Program-made: the position numbers and the translations under genes
Source: Alnus glutinosa
Lineage: Eukaryota; Streptophyta; Magnoliopsida; Fagales; Betulaceae
DNA: 64,000 bases
Assembly: GCF_958979055.1 (NCBI RefSeq)
Contig: NC_084888.1
Span: forward strand, 33,012,804-33,076,803
Direction of reading: 5' to 3'
The notes under the pieces: generated by a model
Told to the model about the DNA's origin: nothing
What the model saw: the letters and a program-made list of their open reading frames with translations, nothing else
Database searches by the model: none
Shown here: positions 12,822 through 22,797 of the stretch, piece after piece
Numbering within the stretch: position 1 is the stretch's first letter
Layout: every line of letters starts with the position of its first letter

Positions 12822-14046
12822 ATGGTGGATGTAGGAATTGTTGCTCGCGATTCTATGGGGAAGGTTATCGCTTCTAAGTACTCGGTCCAGAAGTATCTAT
12901 CGGATCCTACCATAGCTTAAGCATTTGGGGCACACCAAGCAGCAAAATTTGGCCGGTTTTTGGGTCTTCCTTTATGCTCCGTTTGTTTCGACGTAAAATA
13001 ATTTCCGTCGTAAAATAATTTCGACGAAATCATTTTCAAAAAAAATGATTTTCTCGAAAATATTTTTCGGTGTTTAGTTCGCACGAAAAATTACGAAATG
13101 CAAAAATAAGAGTTTGGTAATTGTCGCCGGAATCCGGCAATGTCCGGTCGCCGTTGCCGGATTCCGGCGAGAAAGTTTGACCGGATCCGGCCAAAATGGC
13201 CGGATTCAGGCCGGAATCTTCCGGATCCGACCGGATTAATGGCCGGATCCGGGTGGATCTTGGCCGTTTTGGCCAGATCCGGCTGGATCCCTGCCTTTTT
13301 GGCCAGATCCAGCCGGATCAATACCCGAATCCGTCCAGATCCGACCTGCTTGGCTGGAATCCGGCGATATCCCGGCTGGAATTTGGTCTGCCGGTGCCGA
13401 ATTCCGGTAACGGCAGAATTCCGGCCGCCTGATTCCTGCACCGGCAGAATTCTGATGGCCTGATTCCGGCGCCGGCAGGTTTCCGGCGACTAGATGTTGT
13501 CGGACTCCGGCGCCGACTGGATCCCGATGACCGACAATTGCTAAATTTTAACGATCGGATATCAAACATGCGTGTAAGGACGAAGAGCTTAATTTCGGAA
13601 AACGATTTACAGTTTTAAAAATCGTAAATCGTTTTCCGAAAATTAAAGAAGCTTTTACGGTCAAATCGAAAATGATTTTCGTTGACTGTTATTTTCGTCC
13701 CAACCAAACACCGAAAAATGCCGAAATCATTTTCCAGAAAATCATTTTACGCCGAAACAAACGGAGCATTAGTGTTTTTAGAGGGAGATGCTCTAAAAAT
13801 TATTGTGGCTTTGGGACGTGATGAGGACGGCAATGGAAAATACGACAACTTTCTTGTGAAAACTCAGGGTATCCTCTAAAATTATGTCTTTTTCTGTGGG
13901 GCATGTTTGAAGAGAAGGAAATGTTGCTGTACATAGACTTGCTAAGTTCATTGTTTCTCGCCAATTGAATCAAGTCTGGTTTGACTATTTTTCGTCCTGT
14001 ATTTCGAGAGTCGTTAATTATGAACTTATTGTATCTAATCATATAT
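12822..14046 (+). pseudogene. LINE RNase H-like domain, broken
   Basis: Residues read VGIVARDSMGKVIAS, then AFGAHQAAKFGRFLGLPL, and after the insert VFLEGDALKIIVAL. A tail in another frame (about 13918-14046) reads HRLAKFIVSRQLNQVWFDYF. This is the usual order in plant LINE RNase H domains (RVT_3 type): GxVxRD, EAxA, LEGDA, HxLAK. Breaks: TAA replaces the residue before AFGAHQAA, the 794-bp insert follows GLPL, a stop lies at 13877-13879, and a frameshift separates that from the tail. Non-functional. Confidence 0.82.
12975..13768. mobile_element. 794-bp DNA transposon (TTA target site) with GC-rich core
   Basis: Terminal inverted repeats are TGCTCCGTTTGTTTCGACG on the left and TGCTCCGTTTGTTTCGGCG (inverse of the right end), continuing to about 25 bp with one mismatch. 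TTA flanks it at 12972-12974 and 13769-13771. The core (13125-13530) is made of degenerate CCGGATCCGGCC-like motifs. Frames of up to 116 codons on both strands in the core arise from the repeats and resemble no protein. A TTA duplication is typical of PIF/Harbinger and also compatible with other 3-bp superfamilies. Relatives at 60428-60924 (whole) and 26513-26689 (partial). Confidence 0.88.
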
Positions 14047-14098
14047 GAAATTACTAGTTCCCTTAAAAAAAAAACAAAAAATACATTGGGTAGCACTG

Positions 14099-14621
14099 TA
14101 GCTACTCAAAGGTTTAGGAGAAATATAAAGAAACTGATGTGAGTAATTTTTTTTCAAAATTTTCTTATATTTAAAGAAGTGAACTATTTATAGGGTACTA
14201 ATGTTTTTACTCCTTCCAAAGTTTTACCCTATGGGTATTAAACTAATTCGATCATGCACTCATGTATTTCACTAGTTTCGCATCAAAAATAAGATTTTGG
14301 ACCTGCTCCATTTGCAGTCTATCGTTTAGCAATCAGCTATGCAAAGATGTGTCTTTTAAATTGATTGAAGTGTAATTGTGGGTAAATTTGCTCAAATGAT
14401 TAAGAATAATAATTTTTTTTAAAAAAAATAGTGCGGAAATATCTTCTCCTATATATATATATATATAAGAAGAAACAATAATAAACAAAATAATGAACAA
14501 AAAAATTAAAGAATGTACAAGACTGTCAAGACCTAGCAACAATACAAAAAATTAGGTAAATCAATCCATCCGAGAGCAGGCCGAGCCATCTTGCCACACG
14601 TGCGAGGACCAAGTCCCACGG
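14099..14621. other. Intergenic, nothing recognised
   Basis: AT-rich DNA with a TA run near 14450-14467. It probably includes the 3' UTR of the minus-strand gene that ends at 14622. Confidence 0.5.
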
Positions 14622-15239
14622 TCACACGAGTGGGAAACAACCGAAAGACGCCAGAGCCAACACTCTAGCCAGGTGGCTTTTACCCCTCAACGGCCGAAGC
14701 AACCCCCAATGACTCCTTCCACCACTGGCGATCACGGGTTGCTCGCCACCGGGGGGGAACATCGGCACTGGGGCACGCCGGCCTTGCCTCTTCCTTATCT
14801 CGCTCAGGTCCATCTCCGGCTGAATCTTCGTCAGTCCAATCAAAACCTTGTGCTTCTTGGACCCACTGCTCTGGTACCGGTAGCTCCCGGTTGCCGGTGC
14901 CCGGAAAGAGCTTGACCGGGTGGGGCTAGTCAACCTAGCCGAGTGAAAGGTCTGGGACTTGCTGAAAGACTCGGATCTCTGCTTGGGTTGGAGCTTAGCG
15001 GGCAATGGATCTCTCTGGTGTATGACTCTGCCGCAGAATAGAATTCTTCCCGTTGAAGCGTTTGTCTCGGGTTTTGAGTTGGTGGAGAACTCGAAGAGTT
15101 CTGGGCGTGACGGAGAGTTTTGATAGTTGGGAGAAAAATGGTGGGGTTCGGAGTCTTGGTTGTGAATGGGAAGGTCACAGAATGAGAGTGCGTCTTCCTC
15201 TGGCTCTTCGAGGTCTAGGAGATTTAGTTTGTCTTCCAT
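14622..15239 (-). CDS. Plant-specific protein of unknown function (205 aa)
   Basis: Single exon, GC-rich compared with its flanks. It starts MEDKLNLLDLEEPEEDALSF and has no signal peptide or membrane segment. Features seen: the N-terminal motif EEDALSFCDLPI (about 14-25), FEFST (about 49-53), RILFCGRVIHQRDPLP (about 65-80), a Ser/Arg-rich middle, and EMDLSEIRKRQGRR (about 141-154). The second family member at 29905-30564 has the same order (EEALSLCDLPI, FFEFFSED, NIIFCGKLIPYRELP, EMELRDIKIRQSR), so these motifs define the family. The two are on opposite strands about 15 kb apart. Such Ser-rich proteins are often annotated as hypothetical or DUF1645-like, but I cannot confirm that. A TTTAAATAA stretch about 155-165 bp upstream of the start may be the TATA box. 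Confidence 0.8.
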   Translation of the reverse strand: MEDKLNLLDLEEPEEDALSFCDLPIHNQDSEPHHFSPNYQNSPSRPELFEFSTNSKPETNASTGRILFCGRVIHQRDPLPAKLQPKQRSESFSKSQTFHSARLTSPTRSSSFRAPATGSYRYQSSGSKKHKVLIGLTKIQPEMDLSEIRKRQGRRAPVPMFPPGGEQPVIASGGRSHWGLLRPLRGKSHLARVLALASFGCFPLV

Positions 15240-16028
15240 TTTCCTTTCGGGCGGGAAAGGTGAAGAAATTAGAGGAAGAGAATTAAGAAAGGTGAGAAGG
15301 GAACGGTTGGAGTGGAGGAGGAAGACAACTTAGACAAGGAAAGAGTTGGTTAGTTGCCGTTGGTGTTTAATGGAGTGGACAAAGACCGATCGACTTATTT
15401 AAAGGAAGAGGAACCAGAGAGAGGAAGTTTCGTTGGAGTTAAGGCTTCTGGAAGAAGATTCGTTGATTATTTCAGTTTTGAAACGTAGGAGTGGAGGGTG
15501 GGTTAATTGGTTCAACAGAATGAATAGAAGCCAGAAAAAATAGGTTTCTACTTTCTAGGAGCAGAAGGTTCTTGTCGTAGTGGGTTGATTTTTTTTCAAA
15601 TCTTAATCATTATTTTAAATTAAATTTTATTATATCAATATTTAAATATTAAAAAATATTGACTATAAATATATTTTATTATATTTTGTTTAAATTATAT
15701 ATATATATATATATATATATAATTGTTTTTTTGAATTAAAAATTTTTTGTTTAAGGATACTCCAAATTCTATTTCTGAGTCATTTGTTTTAATAATTTTA
15801 GAAGTATTAGGGAAAGGAAAAAAATATATTAATAAAATTGTTACAACTTTTCAGACAGGAACTTGAGAAAAAGTTGTCCCTTCAACGGGGTCTTCCAGAA
15901 GGACATAAAATGAACAGAACTCGCCTCCGCTATACGCGTTTTAACTGTACTGCTACGCAAGTTGTACACCCAATCAAGTGCCGCCATGTCAGCCAATCAA
16001 GGCCACGAGGCAATCTGATTCTGTTTTA
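15240..16028. other. Upstream region of the 14.6-kb gene; AT-rich
   Basis: Positions 15240-15550 are purine-rich and probably hold the 5' UTR and promoter of the minus-strand gene. An extremely AT-rich stretch with a TA run (15697-15721) follows. No gene seen. Confidence 0.5.
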
Positions 16029-16080
16029 GCCCAATGGGCCGGCCCATCCATTCTAAATCTAGAACAAAATAGAGGGCCCA
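16029..16080. promoter_or_regulatory. Site II-type GGCCCA/TGGGCC box cluster
   Basis: The stretch GCCCAATGGGCCGGCCCA at about 16029-16046 holds three overlapping site II-type boxes, and GGGCCCA follows at 16074-16080. Site II elements (TGGGCY, bound by TCP factors) are known to be common upstream of plant genes for mitochondrial proteins. The cluster is about 225-275 bp before the TMEM70-like start codon, with the tRNA gene in between. The assignment to that gene is inference. Confidence 0.5.
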
Positions 16081-16098
16081 AAATAAAAACATGATAAG

Positions 16099-16170
16099 GG
16101 GGCATTCCGAGAATTGAACTCGGGACCTCTCGCACCCTAAGCGAGAATCATACCACTAGACCAAATGCCC
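16099..16170 (-). tRNA. tRNA-Pro (AGG)
   Basis: On the minus strand a full cloverleaf can be read. The acceptor stem pairs GGGCATT with AATGCCC. The D-arm is GGTCTAGTGGTATGA, the anticodon loop TTAGGGT is closed by CTCGC/GCGAG, and the T-arm is GGTCCCGAGTTCAATTC. The anticodon AGG reads CCU (and other CCN after A34 modification to inosine) as proline. The internal boxes A and B are intact, there is no intron, and CCA is not encoded. GTTTTTATTTT directly after the gene (16081-16090 on the plus strand) can serve as the Pol III terminator. Confidence 0.97.
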
Positions 16171-16302
16171 ATTCATGTCAAGCTTTCGGCTTTTAGTCCT
16201 AAGAACTCATAGATACTATTACTGCTCATTAACAGCACCGCCCTTTCTCAGTTTCTTTCACTCGCTTCCTTTGGCTCCGAATCAGACTCAAAAAACTGAC
16301 CT

Positions 16303-18777
16303 ATGGCCAGGGCGGCTCTCCTTCGTTTGCTCCGATCGCAATCCGAGCAGCTCTCATCCAGAAGCCACTACCTTTCAGGTTCCATAAATTTGAGCAACTG
16401 TTTGTTTAGCTACAGCTTTTCTTTGCTTTCTTCAGCAAAAATGAGTTTTTATGTATCTCTTAGCGACAGTTTTTTGTAATTTAGACACAAAAGTAATACA
16501 GCTAATATTGAATAGACCTAGGCGGTCTGTAATGTCAAGCTGATACCTTGGAAATGGCGTCTGTGGCAAAAAGAATCCCATTTGGTTGTTTGGAGGTCTT
16601 GTATTTTGTTGTCTACAGGTCAATGAACAACTGCTTAGGGATGGATATCTTTTATTTACTTTATCAAAAAAAAAAAAAAAAAAGATATCTTTTATGTACA
16701 TTTTTTTGAGCAAATAGTGCTGAGAGGAAGCTATATTGGATAATACATCAGGGTGTATCACATCTGATATCTATGAGTGCGTTTGGCCCCATTTGGCAAG
16801 ACTATGTGCCATAGAGTTGGCATTCCCGTGCACTTTTTAAGCGATTTATAGCTTAAAATGGGGGAGAATATTGTGGGTATCTGTGATGATTTGTCGTATT
16901 TTCCATTCCACCCAGTGGGGGTTTGCACGCAAGCCTACTAGTTTGCTGTTATGTGTGTGTGTGTGTGTGGCCAAATGGGCTGCCACTGAATGGTTTCTGT
17001 TGGGCATGGAGGAGGCTGTGCTCATAGGTTATGATTTATGAATCTACTAAACCAAAGCTCTGAATGGCCATCACTGCAAATTGTATCAGTTTAATAGACT
17101 TCCTCCAACTCAGTTTGGAGGAAAACTTTGTTACCCCAATAATTGACATGTATTCCTTCTATACCAGAGCTTACGGTTTAGAGACTAAATCAACAAGAGG
17201 ACGTTACTGCTAATACATTATTACATTGTTTTGGAACTTAGTTGAAATAGCTGTTATCATCTTATGGTATTACCCTGCTGACTCGTGTACAACCTCTCCC
17301 TTTGCATTCAATTGGATATAATAGGATCCGCCACAATTTAAGTAGTTTGTGACAAACTAAATTTCCCTGCTTCATTAACCCATATTATACAACAGTTAAT
17401 TCGTTATCCTGGACATTGGACACCCACACGCACTCTTACACATGTGCATGCAAAAGGGAGAAAGGAAAGTAACAGAAAAGAGGAATATATTTTGCATCCT
17501 ATCTAGCATAACAATATGTATCCGCTCTGGTGTCAATGTAATGTTCTTGGCCAGTAGATGCTGTGTAAAAAGTCAATTTTTGACATATCCGCTCAAGTGA
17601 TGCACATCAAAACCTTGTTAGTCTATCATTTTTCCTCTAAAATTGTGAAGCGGAGGTCACTAGTTCAAATCTTGTCTTTCCTCTCCTCTTAGAGCCAATT
17701 ACTTATAAAAAATAAAAAAGAAAAAAAAAGAAAGTCAAAAAAAATCTCCTCTACAATCCTTGAGTGAAAAATGGCTGGCTCAAAGTAGTATACAAAGCTT
17801 TCTTTCTTCATGTCGGGCTAAAACCCCGAGAATCCATATATTGCTGCTATTCTGCTTTATAACTCCTTTGCTATTTATACTTGCCTGTCTATATCTGTGA
17901 GAGCACTTTGTCAGCTGTACTGTATTGGATGTCTTCTTACATGCAAACCCTAACTGAACTTTCCCTCTTCCCTTCCCTGCTTCCCTCTCACCCCACCTTC
18001 TCTTATGAATTTAATTGACTTTCATGACTCTTATATTTTCTGGTTTCTGTTCTAATTGCTTGTTGTTAAGAAATGCACAATATTGTCATCTATGATGTTA
18101 TAGTATCAGTCATAATTTTTCTCGGTACACCAGGTTATCCTTGCAAGTCTGGAACACGGACACACAGCCTGATTACCAAACCCAACTTCAACTCTTCTCT
18201 CCAGCTTGCTGCTGCTCAGAAAAGATGGGCATCTCAAGCCACTGCTAAAGAAGATGACAGCAAGATCAGTATTGGACCACGTAGAGGGGGTGAAGACGGG
18301 GAAGATGAAAAAGATACTAGAGTTGTTTATTATGGTCCAATCTCTAGCACCATCAAGAAAGTAAAGCTCCTTTCTCTTTCAACCTGCTGTCTGTCTGTAT
18401 CACTGGGCCCAGTCATAACCTTCATGACATCTCCTGATATGAATGTGATCCTCAAAGGTGCAGTTGCCTCTACTGTAATATTTTTGAGTGCTTCCACCAC
18501 TGCTGCCCTCCACTGGTTTGTAAGCCCATATGTTCACAAGCTCAGGTGGCAGCCTGGTTCAGACAGCTTCGAGGTGGAGATGCTGTCATGGCTTGCCACA
18601 CATATTCCTAGGACTATTAAGTTTGCTGATATTCGGCCGCCAGAGACCAATAGACCTTTTGTGACATTTAAGGCCAATGGGACTTTTTACTACGTTGACA
18701 AGGATCACTGCCATAACAAGGCCTTGTTGGCAAGACTGACTCCAGAGAAACATGAGTCAGCTTTCAAGAATTTGTGA
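16303..18777 (+). CDS. TMEM70-like mitochondrial membrane protein (239 aa)
   Basis: Two exons, 16303-16378 and 18134-18777, joined in phase (…YLSG|YPCKSG…) across a 1.75-kb GT-AG intron. TMEM70 proteins sit in the mitochondrial inner membrane and help assemble ATP synthase and other respiratory complexes; the plant role is less well known. The first 25 residues (MARAALLRLLRSQSEQLSSR) are Arg/Leu/Ser-rich without acidic residues before Glu15, a good presequence. After an acidic linker (GGEDGEDEKD) comes VVYYGPISSTIKKVKLLSLS, the family's signature, then two hydrophobic segments at about 103-122 and 131-153. The C-terminus (WLATHIPRTIKFADIRPPET) matches the usual matrix-side part. The start in exon 1 was chosen because it supplies the presequence and a clean donor; exon 1 is less certain than exon 2. 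Confidence 0.83.
16644..16695 (+). mobile_element. Minimal LINE-tail insertion (28 bp) with 12-bp target duplication
   Basis: GATATCTTTTAT occurs at 16644-16655 and 16684-16695. Between them is only TTACTTTATC plus 18 A. This matches the last bases of plant L1 tails (TTACTTATC-poly-A), so it reads as an extreme 5' truncation during retrotransposition. It lies in the TMEM70-like intron. Confidence 0.75.
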
Positions 18778-21009
18778 CTGGAAACTCGTCGACGGGAGCT
18801 CTTAGAAGCTTTGCTTTTAGAACGGCTGAACTATGTTATGTACTGTGTTTTTGATAAGGCCCGGCTCTGTTGAGCCTTTAGGCATTTTACTCATCTTTGT
18901 TCTTGAGAAAAGACTTGAGTTGTTTTGACATTAAATATCACTTGATACCTGAGGGTTCTTGCTGTGGATAAATTGATTAAATGAGGTGTGAATGACATGC
19001 CGCATGACTTCTCTTGATGATGTAGCTCTCTGTTCCTCTCATTGCAGCAACCAAAAAGATGATAATTTCGAGGCAAGTTAGAAAGCACTTCACCCAGCAA
19101 ACAATTCATAATGAAGCTCACAAAAAGCACGCAGTCTATAGAATTCTTTAAGGTTGCTTTTTTTTTTTCTTTTTTCTTTTTTCTTTTTTGTTAGGAATAA
19201 TTCTTAAGGTTGCCTTGCATGCATGATAAGGATTTTCAGCAATTTTTTATCCAAATTATTAGCAATTTGAGTAATACATGTGAGAAAGTTAGCATACGAT
19301 TCATATGTCTTAGTAGGTGATCAAGCAGCTCAAAATTTATTTGGACAGATGAATTTCATATGAACTCTCTCAAATACATTGCTGTTTTCTAAGAGCAAGT
19401 AATCTAGGAATTCATCCAAAAAAATATATATATCATATGAGGGCATAACCACTTGATAGAAAGATTTTTTTTTTTTTTTATTATTATTATTATTATTCAA
19501 ATGAGGAAATAGTTACAAGGGAAGGTCTTTCTCGTTCTTGATTCAAATGGAAAGATAAAAAGATTACTTGTGCGAGAAGTTAAAAGCTTGAAGGCTATTT
19601 GCTTGATTTTGTAGCCTAGGATGTTGTGTTTATTTATTTTATTTTTACGTGGATTAGCATAATAATTTTCTTATTTTGGGCTCATAATGGTTTATAATGG
19701 TTACGCACTTGGTTGGGTGATAAATTAGAATTAAGAGAGTAAATTAATTTGGGATATGTGATAAGACTAGGATAGTAACATAGGATAGGATAATAAGTAA
19801 CATCTCCTCTACATACAACACACAGTTCCCGCTTCTTAGAGCCACCAATCACTCATTTCAAAAGCCTAAATTAATATAAAATGATAAATTTAATTATCCA
19901 ATTAATACTTTAATACTCTCTCACATGTGAGACCAGACCGCAACACGTGAATTATTTTAATTAAAATAGATAATAAATGAATGAGACAATATTCAAACTC
20001 ATAACATTTAATCTAATACTATATTAAATCATCACTCATTTCAAAAGTTTAAACTAATAAAAAATAGTTTCACTTGTTTATTTCAAGCAACAAACACATC
20101 AACATGGACAAGGATTCTCTCCGGTTCATTTGAGAAGCCAGTTAGTATAAAAACAAGGATAAAGTTGTCCTTTCATATTTTTTTAGACAATTTTATCCTT
20201 CCACTTAAACTATCCGGGATCCTCTCTAGTTCAAATGAATAGGAGATGATCCAAATGCCATCAATAGAGGGTCCATTGTATAACAGTGGATGCATGTTTT
20301 TTAAATTATAAAAGTAATTTCAGTAAAATTATAAAACCTATTCACCAAGCAAGCATGTATTTACAATTCAAGGGTTTATCCCCCTTTTCTTTTCTTTTTT
20401 TATTAGAAAAAAAAAAAAAAAAAAAAAATCTCAAAATCGTTTACTGAATCTTCCGAGGGAAGACCAGAGGTAAAGGAGTAGTTGAAAACCAGTAAACAAG
20501 TTCTAGAGAATATGACAGCAGCCAGAAAGTAGTAATCAAACTATTTTGGGATGACTAGCTTGTTTGACGGTTTCTGTTTACATTCCTGAGCTCGTGAGCT
20601 GACTATAACACATGTAAGATTATGCTGTATTTATTTATTTGTTTGACGGTCTCCATGTTATAACACATGTAAGATTATGCTGCATTTATTTATAAATTTT
20701 TTTTAAAAAAATAATGTTATTCTTTTCCCTCATTTTACATCGATTGGGCTGACAAAGTGTGTTTTAAGTGACTTTCTTGACGTGAGAAACCACCTAAAAC
20801 ACTCAACGCCAACTAGTATAAAATAGGTGTGATAAATGTCTAAATGAAAGTAAAGAATAGCGTTACTCAAATAATAATTAAAAAAAAAAAAAAAAAACAA
20901 TTTCTTTTGTTTTACGTTCTTTTTTCGTGTCCTTTTCGCAGGAAATTTTTATTAGAAGGGACTAAGTCTAATTTTTAGGCCGGAATATATATATATATAA
21001 AAGGAAAAC

Positions 21010-21220
21010 CTTTTTTTTTTTTTTTTTTTGGGAATGGAACGCATCTTATAAATAAACAAATTAAGTACAGCACTCAACAACAATAATATCATCGAACCAA
21101 TGTGAAATTTTCCCAAGAAAACAATGAGCCTCACACAAAGATAAACCTTCATTTGCATGTCGATGAGCTACACCATTGAAACTGCGCCTAACATGGTGGG
21201 CCTTCAAATTCTGTAGATTG
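21010..21220 (-). pseudogene. LINE RNase H remnant in copy A
   Basis: On the minus strand the sequence reads HHVRRSFNGVAHRHANEGL followed by WFDDIIV, matching the end of plant LINE RNase H domains (VRRxxNxVAHxLA…W). Preceded on the plus strand by a T-run at 21010-21029. The same remnant in copy B is at about 26170-26380. Decayed. Confidence 0.5.
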
Positions 21221-21725
21221 TTCATAACCATCGTGTCTTCTCAGTAATATGGTCATAGACGCTCAAATTACTCCCACATTTTTCAGCGAGCATCACCTTC
21301 TAAAATAATCTTGTAAAATTTCAATTCAAAACCCGCAGGAGGGGGCCGTGACCCATTGGCCCCTGCCCCCTCTAGTAATCTAGTTGAAAAGCAGTAAACA
21401 AGTTCTAGAGAAATTAAAATTAGGGCAGCAGTAGCAAAGAAAGTAAAAGTAAATGGTAAAACTTCAAAAGACTTGTGGAATGGTTTGTGTAATATTTTCA
21501 TTTGGTTTTAGATTCCTGAGTTGGACCAAATTTCAAAGATTAGGACGTAACATTATGCATTTTCTATGTAGACAATTTGGGCATAAACTATGGTTTATCA
21601 AACATGGGATTGATTTTAGAGCTGCTTAGCCTTAGGCCCTTGGACTTATTCCCAACCGCATGGAAATGTAAATTTTTCTACCTTTTTTTTTTTTCATTAT
21701 TTTCAAACGTATTGTTAAATGAGAT

Positions 21726-22797
21726 TGGCCTTGTTGAGCAAGGCATTGTGTAGAACATGATAGTGGGTTGTTAATTTTGGAGTTAGTAAAAAGTGATAGA
21801 TGTGATATAAAGTAAAAACAATTTGTATAGAAAAAAAAAAAATTTGAATTGTAGTGAATTTTTTTTTATTTGAATAGTAATAAAAAAAATATTTATGTAA
21901 TATAAAAAGTAAAAAAAGTTGAAATGTTTTTATGATGATTGTAATTGAAAAAATGTAAAAACAAAGTGAAAATTTTTGTACCGTTTGCCAAACAAGCAGG
22001 GGCGAAACCAAGATTTTTGGTGAGAGGAGACAATTTTTTATTTTTTTTTGGGAGACAGACTTGCATAAATATAAAAGCATATAAATATTTAAAATCTTTA
22101 TATATTTGTGTTTGTACATATTGATATTAAATAAAAGCATTGTAGTCTTACATTTAATTTCATGGCATTACAAATACATAGTGGTATAAACAACTAGCAT
22201 AATAGCTTAAAAAAAAAAAACTCGCAATAAAAAAAAAAACTAAACATAATCTATAGGGCCCAATAAAAATGATACTTATGATCGTGAACTCTTTTTCCTA
22301 ACAATCCCTTAAAGCTCCAAATAACAATGCTATGAGTCGAGCCAAATAATGGTGAAATCATAAATGATTAAACCATTTAACTTGTGATGCCAAAAAAAAA
22401 TATTGTGAACCCAAATGACTGCAAAATTACTACTCAAAAAATTGATTGTTGGTTAGAGACTTCACTTAGAATAACTACTCAAAAAACCCAAACCATTTAA
22501 CTTTTTTCTTTTGCATTTTCAGAGTCCTAAATCAAATTGAGTTTCTAGTTAGAAGCCAACTAGAATATGGAAGAAAATTAAATGAATGGGGTATTTTAGA
22601 TTTTTTGTGTTAAAAGATGGGGCAAAACTAAAAAAAATAAGTTTAAAGGGGACACAAATATTATTTTGGGGGGACAAAAGTATCATTTTGAAAGAACAAA
22701 ATTATTTTTTTAGTATATTTAAAGATATTTTTCAAAATTTTGGGGGGACATTCGTCCCCCCACCCAAGACATGGGTCCGCCCCTGCAAACAAGGCCT
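21726..22797. mobile_element. MITE with GGCCTTGTT/CAAACAAGG-type ends, split by a hAT insertion
   Basis: The left end reads GGCCTTGTT and the right end, resumed after the hAT element, ends (G)CCAAACAAGGCC. The interior is AT-rich. The same element occurs in copy B (27105-27380), also split near its right end, and a related element lies at about 40216-40430 upstream of NOC2. Boundaries are approximate. Confidence 0.55.
21997..22785. mobile_element. 789-bp non-autonomous hAT transposon
   Basis: The ends are CAGGGGCGAAACC and its inverse GGGTCCGCCCCTG, typical hAT termini. The 8-bp duplication CAAACAAG flanks it exactly at 21989-21996 and 22786-22793. The interior is AT-rich and codes for nothing recognisable. 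The corresponding site in copy B (around 27370) has a single CAAACAAG and no hAT. Confidence 0.92.

Larger units (their letters stand above)
12782..14098 (+). mobile_element. 5'-truncated LINE with 17-bp target duplication, containing a nested transposon
   Basis: The 17-base sequence TACATTGGGTAGCACTG occurs at 12782-12798 and 14082-14098. The right copy follows directly on a poly-A-like tail (about 14065-14081). The body codes for the C-terminal RNase H-like part of a plant LINE polyprotein and is interrupted by a 794-bp element at 12975-13768. Without that insert the LINE body is about 490 bp, a heavily 5'-truncated copy. Confidence 0.88.

Noticed and set aside
13091-13569. Frames of 62-116 codons on both strands
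   Set aside because: They lie in the CCGGATC-repeat core of the TTA-type transposon; their Gly/Arg/Pro/Ile-rich products mirror the repeat and not a protein family.
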